Shown piece by piece: positions 9,033 to 18,160 of a stretch of 57,296 nt of DNA. Numbering within the stretch: the first letter of the stretch is position 1; each line of letters begins with the position of its first letter. This DNA is from Arthrobacter sp. ov407 (lineage in GTDB: Bacteria > Actinomycetota > Actinomycetes > Actinomycetales > Micrococcaceae), in contig NZ_FNGD01000003.1 of NCBI RefSeq assembly GCF_900102895.1, forward strand, positions 256,431 through 313,726, read 5' to 3'. Both the position numbers and the translations under genes were made by a program. A model generated the notes under the pieces. It did no database searches and was not told where the DNA came from. It saw only the letters and a program-made list of their open reading frames with translations.

Positions 9033-9983
9033 TCAGACCCCCGCGATGTACCGCACGGCGTCAAGATAGGGAAGGTTGACGGCGGCGTCCGCGACAGCAC
9101 GGACGGCCGGCTTCGCGTTGAAGGCGATGCCGATCCCGGCGGCGCCAAGCATGTCGAGGTCGTTGGCGCCGTCACCCACGGCAATCGTGTGTTCCATCGG
9201 GATGCCTTCGGCAGCGGCCCACTCGCGCAGGTACTTCTCCTTGGCCGCCCGGTCGATCACGTCGCCGAGCACCTTGCCGGTCAGCGCGCCGTCGACGATT
9301 TCGAGTTCGTTGGCGATCCAGTAGTGCAGCCCGAGGTCTTCGGCGATCGGCCGGAGGATCTGGTTGAACCCGCCGGACACCACGGCCACGGCATGGCCGG
9401 CGGCCTGGAACGCCGCCACAAGCTCGGCCGCGCCCTGGGTCAGTTTGACTTCGGCTCGGACCTTCTCGACGACGTCCGCCGGCAGTCCAGCCAGGACAGC
9501 CACCCGGGCGTGCAGGCTCTGGGCGAAGTCCAGCTCGCCGCGCATGGCCGCCTCGGTCACGGCCGTCACTTCCTCGCGCTTGCCGGCATAGGCGGCCAGG
9601 AGCTCGATCACTTCCTGCTGGATGAGGGTGGAGTCCACGTCCATGATCAGGAATTTTCGCGGCGCGCTGCGCAGCGCTGCGGGAACCAGTGCCGTGTCGA
9701 CGCCGTCGATACCGGAGGCCGCCAGCACATGGCGCGGCCCGTCCAGCCGGGCCGCGATCGCAGCCGGCGCGGCGGCACTTTCGGCCTCCAGCGCGCCGTC
9801 CAGGTCGGCCTCCAGTTTGGCCTCCAGTGCGCAGTCCGCCGCATACACCTCGAAGCGTGCGTCGCCGGCGCGGGTTTCGGCCCCGACGCTCAGCCCCGCG
9901 GCCGTGAGGAGCGAACGCAGCCGCTGGATGTCGGGAAGGGACAGTTTCAGGCCGTAGCTCACTGCGGTCACGTTCGAACTCAT
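9033..9983 (-). CDS. serB: Phosphoserine phosphatase SerB
   Basis: This 316-residue HAD-superfamily enzyme removes phosphate from phosphoserine in the last step of serine synthesis. The nucleophile motif DVDST is at residues 115-119, the conserved Ser in VVSGG near 203, and the metal site GDGAND at 270-275. The first 100 residues form a degenerate ACT-like regulatory part. Start 9983 is chosen because a TAGGAT box lies 7 bp before it, the mark of a leaderless transcript; the open frame upstream is not needed. It is divergent from an ABC ATPase, the same pairing seen for mycobacterial serB2 and Rv3041c. Confidence 0.93.
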   Translation of the reverse strand: MSSNVTAVSYGLKLSLPDIQRLRSLLTAAGLSVGAETRAGDARFEVYAADCALEAKLEADLDGALEAESAAAPAAIAARLDGPRHVLAASGIDGVDTALVPAALRSAPRKFLIMDVDSTLIQQEVIELLAAYAGKREEVTAVTEAAMRGELDFAQSLHARVAVLAGLPADVVEKVRAEVKLTQGAAELVAAFQAAGHAVAVVSGGFNQILRPIAEDLGLHYWIANELEIVDGALTGKVLGDVIDRAAKEKYLREWAAAEGIPMEHTIAVGDGANDLDMLGAAGIGIAFNAKPAVRAVADAAVNLPYLDAVRYIAGV

Positions 9984-10115
9984 GGCCTCAATCCTAGCGA
10001 GCAGGCGTTGGGCGGCCCGAATTCGTTGCGCCCGGGCCGGCGCCGCGTGACGCTCCACGGCAGCCCGCGGCGCCGGTTATCAGTCGTCCGCTTTTTTGTC
10101 CTAGTGTCTACTCCT

Positions 10116-10901
10116 ATGAGTGATGTTCTTGAAATGGCCGGGGTCAGCGTTGTACGTGGGGCTAAGACGCTCCTGGACAAGGTGGACTGGCAGGTCAAGG
10201 AAGGCGAACGCTGGGTGATTCTGGGACCCAACGGCGCCGGCAAGACCACACTCCTCCAGCTGGCCGCGGCCCGGATCCACCCGACGTCCGGAATGGCGGG
10301 CATCCTCGAGGAAGTCCTCGGCGCCGTCGACGTTTTCGAGCTCCGGCCCCGGATCGGACTGTCCTCCGCTGCGCTGGCCAGCCAGATCCCCGAGCACGAG
10401 AAGGTCCTCAACGTGGTGGTCACCGCCGCGTACGGGGTGACCGGCCGCTGGCGCGAAGGCTACGAGAAGAACGACGAACGGCGCGCCTTTGGACTGCTGA
10501 ACGAGTGGGGGATGGGCCCGCTGCTTAACCGCCCTTTCGCCTCGCTGTCCGAGGGGGAGCGCAAGCGCGTCCAGATCGCCCGTGCTCTCATGACCGATCC
10601 TGAGCTCCTCCTCCTGGACGAGCCGGCCGCCGGGCTCGACCTCGGCGGACGCGAGGACCTGGTCCAGCGCCTGAGCGAACTCGCCCGCGATGACGCCGCC
10701 CCGGCGATCGTCCTGGTCACCCACCACCTCGAAGAAGTGCCGCCGGGATTCACGCACGCGATGCTCATGCGCGACGGCGGCGTGGTGGCCTCCGGTCCGC
10801 TGCCGGAAGTCCTCACGGCCGAAAACCTGAGCGAAACGTTCGGCCTGCCGCTGGACGTCACCGTCAACGCCGGCCGGTACACCGCGACCGCCACCCACTG
10901 A
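10116..10901 (+). CDS. ABC ATPase without a permease (Rv3041c-like)
   Basis: This 261-residue protein is a single ABC domain with Walker A GPNGAGKTT near residue 40, signature LSEGERKR (Glu for the usual Gly), Walker B LLLDEPA and H-loop VTHHLEEVP. The tyrosine- and tryptophan-rich insert before the signature (AAYGVTGRWREGYEKND) is typical of YlmA/ModF-like cytosolic ATPases. No permease or binding protein lies beside it; the next gene is a TSUP carrier, which does not use ATP. Its role is unknown. A TAGTGT box lies 8 bp before the start. Confidence 0.88.
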   Translation: MSDVLEMAGVSVVRGAKTLLDKVDWQVKEGERWVILGPNGAGKTTLLQLAAARIHPTSGMAGILEEVLGAVDVFELRPRIGLSSAALASQIPEHEKVLNVVVTAAYGVTGRWREGYEKNDERRAFGLLNEWGMGPLLNRPFASLSEGERKRVQIARALMTDPELLLLDEPAAGLDLGGREDLVQRLSELARDDAAPAIVLVTHHLEEVPPGFTHAMLMRDGGVVASGPLPEVLTAENLSETFGLPLDVTVNAGRYTATATH

Positions 10902-10919
10902 CGGGGCCGCTGACCCCGC

Positions 10920-11705
10920 GTGGAGTTCCTCAATAGCGCCTTCATTTTCTTCGCCGGGCTGTGGGCGGGCACCATCAACAGCGTCGTCGGATCCGGCACC
11001 CTGGTCACGTTCCCGGTGCTGATCGCTCTGGGCTATGCCCCCGTCACCGCCTCCATCAGCAACGCCATGGGGCTCGTGGCCGGCAACGCCACCGGCGCCT
11101 GGGGCTACCGGAAGGAGCTCGAAGGCCGCGGCCGGCAGCTGCTCCGGCTCCTGCCGGCCTCGCTGTTGGGCGCCGTCACCGGCGCCTACCTGCTGCTCCA
11201 CCTGCCCGAGAAGGTCTTCTACTACGCCGCCCCCGTCCTGATCGTGCTGGCCCTGCTGATGGTGGTCTTCCAGCCGCGGCTCCAGCGCTGGGTGAAGAAC
11301 CGCGAGGAAAACCCTGAGCACGCCATCCGGGACCGCCGCCACGGTGTCCTGCTCCTGGTGCTGGTGTTCCTTGCCGGCGTCTATGGCGGCTACTTCGTCG
11401 CGGCCCAGGGCATCCTCCTGGTTGGCATCCTGGGCGTCTTCTTGACCGGGACCATCCAGAACGCCAACGCGATGAAGAACTTCCTGGTCCTGGGCGTGAA
11501 CGTAATCGCCGCCTGCTCCTACCTCTTGTTCGCCTTCGACCGGATCGACTGGAATGTGGTCGGACTGATCGCCGTGAGCTCCCTGATCGGCGGCGTGATT
11601 GGCTCCAAGGTGGGGCGCCGGCTCTCCCCGGCGGTCCTGCGCGGGGTCATCTTCACCCTGGGCCTGGTGGCACTGGGATTCATGATCGCCAACCTGTTCA
11701 AATAG
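10920..11705 (+). CDS. TSUP (TauE/SafE) family permease
   Basis: This 261-residue membrane protein belongs to the sulfite exporter TauE/SafE family, which moves small sulfur- or carbon-containing anions. About eight hydrophobic helices are visible in two repeated halves, each beginning with a glycine-rich turn (GTINSVVGSGTLVTFP near residue 20; GVYGGYFVAAQGILL near 160). The GTG start lies 18 bp after the ABC ATPase stop, so the two may be co-transcribed. The stop codon context TTCAAATAGCC is repeated in frame at 11730-11740. Substrate cannot be inferred. Confidence 0.87.
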   Translation: MEFLNSAFIFFAGLWAGTINSVVGSGTLVTFPVLIALGYAPVTASISNAMGLVAGNATGAWGYRKELEGRGRQLLRLLPASLLGAVTGAYLLLHLPEKVFYYAAPVLIVLALLMVVFQPRLQRWVKNREENPEHAIRDRRHGVLLLVLVFLAGVYGGYFVAAQGILLVGILGVFLTGTIQNANAMKNFLVLGVNVIAACSYLLFAFDRIDWNVVGLIAVSSLIGGVIGSKVGRRLSPAVLRGVIFTLGLVALGFMIANLFK

Positions 11706-11757
11706 CCGCCCCGAATAGACTCCGATCACTTCAAATAGCCTCGGAAATGACCTGCCC

Positions 11758-12567
11758 ATGACCTTTCATTTTCTCGAATCCGCCGACGACCCGCGGGTTT
11801 CCGACTACACGCAGCTCACCGACGTGCACCTGCGCAAAGTCCGGGAACCGGTCGAGGGCCTCTACATCGCCGAGTCCTCCCGTGTCCTGCGCCGGGCGCT
11901 GGCGGCAGGGCACCGGCCGCGGTCCTTCTTCCTTGCCGAGAAGTGGGCCGAGGACCTGGCGGATGTCTTTGCGCAGTACCCGGACGTCCCGGCCTATATT
12001 GGCTCCGCGGCGCTGCTGGAGGAAATCACCGGCTTCCACCTGCACCGCGGCGCCATGGCCGCCATGCACCGGCCCGCCCCGGTGCCGCTGGGGGATCTGC
12101 TCGCCGGAGCCCGCCGGGTTGCCGTGCTGGAGGACATCGTGGACCACACGAACGTCGGGGCCATTTTCCGCTCGGCCGCGGCCCTGGGCGTGGACGCCGT
12201 CCTGGTCTCGCCGCGCTGCGGGGATCCGCTCTACCGCCGCAGCGTGCGGGTCAGCATGGGGACCGTGTTTCAGGTGCCGTGGGCCCGGCTGGAGGACTGG
12301 GCGGGAGGCCTGGCCGAGCTCCAGGAGCAGGGCTTCACCGTGGCGGCCATGGAGCTCACGGAAGACGCGGTGGACCTCGACGTGCTCGCGGCCCGCCGCC
12401 CGGAGCGGCTGGCCCTGGTGCTGGGCACGGAAGGCGCGGGCATGAGCGCAGGAACCTTGGCCGCCGTCGACCTCGCCGTGAAGATCCCGATGCGCCCGGG
12501 CGTCGATTCGCTCAACGTCGCCGCGGCGTCGGCGGTTGCGTTCTGGGAACTCCGCCCGAAGGACTAG
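11758..12567 (+). CDS. TrmH/SpoU family RNA 2'-O-methyltransferase
   Basis: This 269-residue protein is a SPOUT-fold RNA ribose methyltransferase using S-adenosylmethionine. The three SpoU motifs are clear: [13 protein letters not shown] (motif 1, near residue 130), [11 protein letters not shown] (motif 2, near 220) and [18 protein letters not shown] (motif 3, near 245), which together form the knotted cofactor site. The first 100 residues form the substrate-binding domain. The target, rRNA or tRNA, is not evident. It starts 52 bp after the TSUP gene. Confidence 0.9.
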
Positions 12568-12642
12568 GGCCAAGCATTACTGCCGGCACCGCCGCCCCGC
12601 GCTGACGTGCGCCGACGGTGTTCGTCAGCGCTCCGGCTATCG

Positions 12643-12657
12643 GCTATCATTGATAGC
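12643..12657. promoter_or_regulatory. Palindrome upstream of rpmE2, possible operator
   Basis: GCTATCATTGATAGC is a perfect 7+1+7 palindrome 83 bp upstream of the type B L31 gene. Type B L31 genes in actinobacteria are often under zinc control by Zur; the palindrome has a TCATTGA centre but is not a close match to the usual Zur box. It may also carry a -10 element (TATCAT). Confidence 0.35.
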
Positions 12658-12739
12658 TGGCCGTCCGGTGATTTCCGCCGGCCATCCCATTCATACCTGG
12701 CAACTGGCAAAATCCAGTTGTGCGAACAAAGGTCCAATT

Positions 12740-12997
12740 ATGAAGTCTAATACTCACCCGAAGTACGAAGCTGTTGTTTTCAACGACCTGGCTTCCGGCG
12801 TCAAGTTCCTGACCAAGTCCACCGTGTCTTCCAAGAAGACCATCGAGTGGGAAGACGGCAACACCTACCCGGTCATCGACGTCGAAATCTCCTCTGAGTC
12901 GCACCCGTTCTACACGGGCAAGCAGCGCATCATGGACTCCGCAGGCCGCGTCGAGCGCTTCAACGCTCGCTTCAAGGGCTTCGGCGGCAAGAAGTAA
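12740..12997 (+). CDS. rpmE2: 50S ribosomal protein L31 type B
   Basis: This 85-residue protein is the zinc-free form of ribosomal protein L31. It starts [17 protein letters not shown] and contains [12 protein letters not shown] and [10 protein letters not shown], the typical type B sequence, with no Cys pairs. The zinc-free form replaces the zinc-binding one when zinc is scarce, so Zur control is likely by family knowledge. It is followed by a strong hairpin terminator. Codon choice is strongly biased, as expected of a highly expressed gene. Confidence 0.95.
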
Positions 12998-13020
12998 GCT
13001 TCTTCCCCATGGTCTGATGG

Positions 13021-13050
13021 AAGCCCGCACCGGCAACGGTGCGGGCTTTC
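13021..13050 (+). terminator. Rho-independent terminator of rpmE2
   Basis: A 12-bp perfect stem (AAGCCCGCACCG with its complement at 13037-13048) closes on GCAA and runs into TTTC. Confidence 0.9.
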
Positions 13051-13128
13051 TGCATCTCTGCCGGCGTTCTGGTTTCCTGGGGTTGCCGGTTTCGCGGGTT
13101 CCCGGATGCATGCGGCAGGATGGATGTC

Positions 13129-14235
13129 ATGACATCCCATCCCGTGGCCACCGCTCCCAGCACTGACGACGACGGCGGCGGCCGCCACCACGGCGAGTAC
13201 AAGGTCCCGGGTGGCAAACTCGTGGTCGCCGATTTCGACGTCGTGGACGGCGTGCTGACCCACGTCTCGCTGAGCGGGGACTTCTTCCTGGAACCAGACG
13301 AGGCGCTGCCGGAGATCAACCGGGCCCTCACCGGGCTGCCCGTCGATACAAGCGCAGCAGACATCGCGGACGCGGTGACGGCGGCCCTGCCCGAAGGCAC
13401 CGTGCTGTTCGGTTTTTCCGCCGACGCCGTCGCGGTCACCGTCCGCCGCGCCCTTGCGAAGGCTACCGGCTGGGCGGACCACCACTGGAACATCATCGCC
13501 CCGTCCGTCCTGCCCACCCACGTCAACGTCGCTTTGGATGAGGTCCTGACCGAGGAAGTCGGCGCCGGGCGGCGCAATCCCACCCTGCGGTTCTGGGACT
13601 GGGAGGAGCCGTCCGTGGTGATCGGCAGCTTCCAGTCCGTCCGCAATGAACTCCACCCCGAGGGGGTAGCCCGGCACGGCATCAGCGTGGTCCGGCGGAT
13701 CAGCGGCGGGGGAGCGATGTTCATGGAGGCCGGGAACTGCATCACCTATTCGCTCTACCTGCCGCAGACCCTTGTGGACGGCATCAGCTTCGCGGAGTCC
13801 TACCGTTTCCTGGACGCCTGGGTGATGGCAGCCCTGGAAAAAGTCGGCATCAGCGCCTTCTACGTGCCTCTCAACGACATCGCCACGGAGCACGGCAAAA
13901 TCGGTGGGGCGGCGCAGAAGCGGCTCGCCAACGGAGGGATGCTCCACCACGTCACCATGAGCTACGACATCGACGCCGAGAAGATGGTGGAGGTGCTGCG
14001 GATCGGCAAGGAGAAGCTGTCCGACAAGGGCACCCGGAGCGCCAAGAAACGCGTGGATCCGCTCCGCCGGCAGACCGGTATGGCCCGGGCCGAGATCGTC
14101 GCAGCCATGATGGACGTCTTCGCCGAGCGCTACCACGCGGCACCGTCCGTACTCACCGACGCCGAGCTTGAAACCGCCCGCCGGCGCGTGGAGTCCAAGT
14201 TCGGCACCGCGGAGTGGCTGCACCGGGTTCCTTAA
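13129..14235 (+). CDS. Lipoate-protein ligase with N-terminal accessory domain
   Basis: This 368-residue protein attaches lipoate or a related acid to carrier domains. The catalytic BPL/LplA domain is at about residues 120-368: RRISGGGAMFM (190-198) binds the acyl-adenylate and HGKIGGAAQ holds the catalytic lysine. Residues 25-110 (VPGGKLVVADFD, SLSGDFFLEPDEAL, LTGLP) look like the LplA accessory domain, which in E. coli LplA is at the C-terminus. So the domain order is swapped. Start 13129 has AGGA 8 bp upstream; an ATG at 13120 would add three residues. Four in-frame TAA codons spaced 15 bp apart follow. Confidence 0.85.
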   Translation: MTSHPVATAPSTDDDGGGRHHGEYKVPGGKLVVADFDVVDGVLTHVSLSGDFFLEPDEALPEINRALTGLPVDTSAADIADAVTAALPEGTVLFGFSADAVAVTVRRALAKATGWADHHWNIIAPSVLPTHVNVALDEVLTEEVGAGRRNPTLRFWDWEEPSVVIGSFQSVRNELHPEGVARHGISVVRRISGGGAMFMEAGNCITYSLYLPQTLVDGISFAESYRFLDAWVMAALEKVGISAFYVPLNDIATEHGKIGGAAQKRLANGGMLHHVTMSYDIDAEKMVEVLRIGKEKLSDKGTRSAKKRVDPLRRQTGMARAEIVAAMMDVFAERYHAAPSVLTDAELETARRRVESKFGTAEWLHRVP

Positions 14236-14285
14236 CTGCGCGTTCCTTAACTGCGGGTTCCCTAACCACGAGCTCCTTAACAACC
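14225..14285 (+). repeat. 15-bp tandem repeat across the stop codon of the ligase gene
   Basis: A unit like GTTCCTTAACTGCGC is repeated four times with drift. Each unit carries TAA in the same frame, so the gene has four stacked stop codons at 15-bp steps. Confidence 0.85.
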
Positions 14286-14342
14286 CGTGCCGAATCGTCC
14301 CGGCGTCCTCCGGTGCCTGGGCAGGCGGCGCCCCCGGCCGAC

Positions 14343-16973
14343 TTAGGCGCCCAGCGCCTGCGCCGTCAGCGAACGGTGCAGGTGGCTGCGCTGCTCGATG
14401 ATGATCCGGCGCAAAGCGCGCGGCGCGTTGGGGTGCGCGGCCAGCCAGTCGTCGGTGCGGACAATCACGGCGTGGGTCTCGGGCGTTGCGCCGTGGCCGT
14501 CGAGGTCCTGTCCCGCGGGATAGCAGCCGCGGACAATCCGGCTGGCGATCTCAATGCTCCGGTCCGCCCAGACCTGCTCGAGGGACTCGAAGTACGGGTC
14601 GATGAACCCGGCCAGCAGCGAGGACGCACCGGTGTTGAACCCGGCGATGGTGGCGCTCAGGAGCTGGTTGGACAGCCCCGTGCCGTGGACTGCGGCCTCC
14701 CAGGCTGCCGCTTTGACGGACGCCTCGGGGCGGGCGGCGAGGGCGGTGGCGTGCCCGGACTTGCCTGCCGCCGTGTTGTCCCGGGCGAGCTCCTGGTCCA
14801 GCTGCTCCTGTGAGGCCTGACCGTTCGCTGCCAGGGCATGCCAGAGATTCCAGCGCAGCTCGGCGTCCACCGCGAGACCGTCGATCACGGTGCTGCCGTC
14901 CAGGATGCCCCGGAGCAGGTCGAGCCGGCTGGCGTCGTAGCGGCTGGTCGCGGCGAGGGTTCGGGCCCAGGCCAACTGCTGGTCGGAACCCGGCGCCGCC
15001 GCCTGCAGCTGTTCGGCGGCCGTGGTGAGGAAGCCGCGGCGCACGGCGTCCCGCTGGCCGCGGGGTACGTACCGTTCGACAGCCGTCGAGGCGTTGCCCA
15101 GCACGTTGAGGAGGACGCCGATTCCCGGTTCGGCGGGGCCGAAGCGCTGAACGGCGTCGACGTAGAGGGAAGCCGGGGTGACAGCATCGCGGGCCGAGTC
15201 CCACAGCGCCGTCCAGCACAGCGCCCGAGCCATCGGGTCCTTTAGCTTGTCCAGGGATTCGCGCACAGTGGCCTCGGAGTGCGGATCCAGCCGGACCTTG
15301 GCGTAGCTGAGGTCGTCGTCGTTGACCAGGAGCAGGGCGGGCCGCGGTTTGCCGGCCAGTTCGGTCACGTCAGTCCGGGCGCCGCTGACATCGGTCTCGA
15401 CGCTGTCCGTGCGGACCAGTGCGCCGGCGTCGTCAAAGTCGTAGAGGCCGATCCGCAGCCGGTGCGGCCGGGGCTCCTGCCTGCCGGTGGCGGGATCCAC
15501 GGCGTCCTGCAGGATGGCGACGGAACTGAGCGAGTCCCCGTGCCCTGCTATCTCGCTGGAAAGGGTGATCTCACTGGAGAGCGTAGAGATGCCGGAAGTC
15601 TGGAGCCATTGGCGGGCCCATTCGCCGAGGTCGCGGCCGGACGCCGCGCTAAGTGCAGCCAGCAGCTCAGCGAGGGTGGTATTCCCGTAGGCGTGGTCCC
15701 GGAAGTACTGGCGGGACCCGGTAATGAAGGCCTCGAACCCGACGTAGGCCACGAGCTGCTTGAGCACCGAGGCGCCCTTGGCGTAGGTGATGCCGTCGAA
15801 GTTCTGCTTCGCGGCCTCCAGGTCCGGGATGTCGGCCACGATGGGGTGCGTGGTGGGCAGCTGGTCCTGGACATAGGCCCACGACTTGCGGTTGTTGGCG
15901 AAGTTCACCCAGGCCGTGTCCCAGTCCGTGGTCCGGTCCACGCCGAGGGTGCCCATGTAGTCGGCGAAGGATTCCTTGAGCCACAAATCATCCCACCACT
16001 TCATCGTGACGAGGTCGCCGAACCACATATGCGCCATCTCGTGCAGGAGCGTGTTGGCCCGGGCCTGGTATTGCGAATCAGCGGCCCGGGAGGTAAAGAC
16101 GTAGCTTTCGGTGAAGGTCACCAGGCCCGGGTTTTCCATGGCGCCGAGGTTGTACTCGGGCACGAAGGCCTGCTCGTATTTGCCCCACGGGTAGGGGAAA
16201 TCAAAGAGCTCGTTGAAGAAGGTCAGCCCGTTCTTGGTGAGGCGGAACAGTGCTTCGGCGTCGAAGGACGCGGCCATGGAGGCGCGGCAGTAGAGCGCCA
16301 GAGGCACATCCAGGACCGTGCCGTCGCCCAGCGTCCCGTTCCAGGCGTCCTCGGCCTTGAAGTAGGGTCCGGCCAGGACGGTGGTGATGTAGGTGGACAT
16401 CGCCTTGGTGGGGGCGAAATCCCAGCGGCTCGTGGCGGGATCGGTCGTCAGCTGGGTGCGCAGCACCTCGGCGCCGTTGGAGGACACCTGCCAGTCGGAA
16501 GGGGCCATGACGTGGAAGGTGAACTCGGCCTTCAGGTCGGGTTGCTCGAAGTTCGCGAACACCCGGCGGGCGTCGGCGGGTTCGTACTGCGTGTAGAGGT
16601 AGCACTGGCCATCGGCGGGGTCGACGAAGCGGTGCATGCCCTCACCGGAAGTGCTGTAGAGCGCTGTCCCCGTGATGGTGACCTGGTTCTCCGGCTGCAG
16701 GTTCTCGAGCCGGATCCGGGAACCGTCCACGACATCGGCGAGAGCGAGGCCCTTGCCGTTGAGGAAGACACTGTGCACGCTGTCCGCGATGAAATCCACG
16801 AAAGTCGATGCCCCGGGTTCGCTCGCCGCGAAGGAGATGACGCTGCGGCTCGTGTAGCCGGCGACGTTCGGGTCGGCTGCCTGCCGGACGTCAAGGGAGA
16901 CGTCGTAGCTGTGCGTGGTGATGATGGCGGCACGGGCCGCGGCCTCGTCGCGGCTCAAGTTCTGGTTTGACAC
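14343..16973 (-). CDS. pepN: Aminopeptidase N (M1 family)
   Basis: This 876-residue cytosolic zinc peptidase removes N-terminal residues from peptides. The exopeptidase motif GAMEN is at residues 277-281, the zinc site HEMAH at 311-315 and the third ligand Glu334 in KESFADY. The beta-sandwich N-domain (residues 1-190) and the C-terminal helical ERAP1-like domain (from about 520) are present, and the length is normal for actinobacterial PepN. The start is GTG at 16973 with no clear ribosome site. The permease gene upstream lies on the same strand 34 bp away. It converges with the lipoate ligase gene. Confidence 0.94.
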   Translation of the reverse strand: MSNQNLSRDEAAARAAIITTHSYDVSLDVRQAADPNVAGYTSRSVISFAASEPGASTFVDFIADSVHSVFLNGKGLALADVVDGSRIRLENLQPENQVTITGTALYSTSGEGMHRFVDPADGQCYLYTQYEPADARRVFANFEQPDLKAEFTFHVMAPSDWQVSSNGAEVLRTQLTTDPATSRWDFAPTKAMSTYITTVLAGPYFKAEDAWNGTLGDGTVLDVPLALYCRASMAASFDAEALFRLTKNGLTFFNELFDFPYPWGKYEQAFVPEYNLGAMENPGLVTFTESYVFTSRAADSQYQARANTLLHEMAHMWFGDLVTMKWWDDLWLKESFADYMGTLGVDRTTDWDTAWVNFANNRKSWAYVQDQLPTTHPIVADIPDLEAAKQNFDGITYAKGASVLKQLVAYVGFEAFITGSRQYFRDHAYGNTTLAELLAALSAASGRDLGEWARQWLQTSGISTLSSEITLSSEIAGHGDSLSSVAILQDAVDPATGRQEPRPHRLRIGLYDFDDAGALVRTDSVETDVSGARTDVTELAGKPRPALLLVNDDDLSYAKVRLDPHSEATVRESLDKLKDPMARALCWTALWDSARDAVTPASLYVDAVQRFGPAEPGIGVLLNVLGNASTAVERYVPRGQRDAVRRGFLTTAAEQLQAAAPGSDQQLAWARTLAATSRYDASRLDLLRGILDGSTVIDGLAVDAELRWNLWHALAANGQASQEQLDQELARDNTAAGKSGHATALAARPEASVKAAAWEAAVHGTGLSNQLLSATIAGFNTGASSLLAGFIDPYFESLEQVWADRSIEIASRIVRGCYPAGQDLDGHGATPETHAVIVRTDDWLAAHPNAPRALRRIIIEQRSHLHRSLTAQALGA

Positions 16974-17007
16974 CCAGCTATCTAATCACGGCAGCGTGTG
17001 CCCCGGA

Positions 17008-18018
17008 TCACGCCGGCGGGAACATCAGGTAGGCGGCGGCCAGCCCCAGCAGGGCGATCAGCAGCCAGGACGCCAGCGCGGCCAGCAGCGCGCGTGCGCC
17101 GGTGTGCAGCAGCTGCCCCACCCGGACCGCGGAGCCCAGCCCGAACAACGCCATGCCCAGCAGCACGTCCTGGAGTGCGGCGGCCGCGTCGAGGGCTGCG
17201 GGGGAGAGCCACCCGGTGGTGCGCAGGCCCGCCAGGGCCACGAATCCGATGACGAACAGCGGGATCACCGGCGGGCGTTTGGCGCCGTCGGCTGCGGTGC
17301 CCAGCCGGTGGTGGAAGCCCGCGGCGGCGACCATCGGAGCCAACAGGATCACCCGGGTGAGTTTGACGACGACGGCGACGGCTAGGGCTGCGGCGCCCGC
17401 GGTCTGGGCGGTGGCGACCACCTGCCCGACGTCGTGCACCGAGGCGCCGGTCCACGCCCCGAAGATCTCCGGTCCGAGGCCCAGCGGCTGCGCGAGGAGG
17501 GGCAGTACACCGATCGCCAGCGTTCCACATAGGGTCACGAGCGCCACGGGGAGCACGGTCTCCTCCTGCCGGATTCTGCGCACAGCGGCCATCGCCCCGA
17601 TCGCGGATGCCCCGCAGATGGCGAATCCCGTGGCCACCAGCAGCGATACGCGGGGAGGAAGCCGGAAGAGCCGGCTGATCCCGTACGTGCCGGCGAAGGC
17701 GGCCAGCACCACGGCCGTCACGAGCAGCAGCGCAGCCCAGCCCAGGCCCAGCACATCGCCGAGGCTGACTTTCAGGCCCAGCACCACGATCCCGGCCCGC
17801 ATGAGATGCTTGCCGGCGAAGTCGAGCCCGGGACGCGCCGGCCCTGCGGTCCACCCCGCCGCGCCGGGCAGGTTTGCCGCCAGGAGCCCGAGGAGCACGG
17901 CCAGGGTCATCGCCGGCAGCGCCGGAACCAGCACATGGACGGCGACGGCGACGGCAACGGCCACCGCGGCGCCGATCAGGCCTGGCGCGGCCGCGGCCGC
18001 GGAATTTTTGGGGGGCAC
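17008..18018 (-). CDS. YeiH/UPF0324 family membrane protein, putative sulfate exporter
   Basis: This 336-residue membrane protein has about ten hydrophobic segments and the family landmarks GLKVSLGDVLGLG (near residue 85), FAICGASAIGAMAAV (near 130) and GASVHDVGQVVATA (near 190). Members are called putative sulfate exporters, though evidence for substrate is thin. The GTG start lies in a CG-rich region facing the ATP-grasp gene. It is probably transcribed together with pepN downstream. Confidence 0.85.
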   Translation of the reverse strand: MPPKNSAAAAAPGLIGAAVAVAVAVAVHVLVPALPAMTLAVLLGLLAANLPGAAGWTAGPARPGLDFAGKHLMRAGIVVLGLKVSLGDVLGLGWAALLLVTAVVLAAFAGTYGISRLFRLPPRVSLLVATGFAICGASAIGAMAAVRRIRQEETVLPVALVTLCGTLAIGVLPLLAQPLGLGPEIFGAWTGASVHDVGQVVATAQTAGAAALAVAVVVKLTRVILLAPMVAAAGFHHRLGTAADGAKRPPVIPLFVIGFVALAGLRTTGWLSPAALDAAAALQDVLLGMALFGLGSAVRVGQLLHTGARALLAALASWLLIALLGLAAAYLMFPPA

Positions 18019-18120
18019 GCCCCTACATTGCCGTATCTGGCCGGAAAAACCTTAACCGCGGCATTCCCGGCAGGGGCCCCGCACTCCGCGGACCACAGGG
18101 TGCGCCGCGCCGCGAGCCGT

Positions 18121-18133
18121 CGAAATGATTTCG
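18121..18133. promoter_or_regulatory. Palindrome before the ATP-grasp operon
   Basis: CGAAATGATTTCG is a perfect 6+1+6 palindrome in an AT-richer patch 27 bp before the ATP-grasp start. Its core AAATGATTT matches the centre of published actinobacterial Zur boxes, but the flanks do not. It may be an operator for this operon, the divergent permease, or both. Confidence 0.35.
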
Positions 18134-18160
18134 TAACGAAAAAGTGATTGGCTAGTGACC

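Noticed and set aside
15279..16970. A 563-codon plus-strand open frame
   Set aside because: It is antisense to pepN, which has all M1 motifs.
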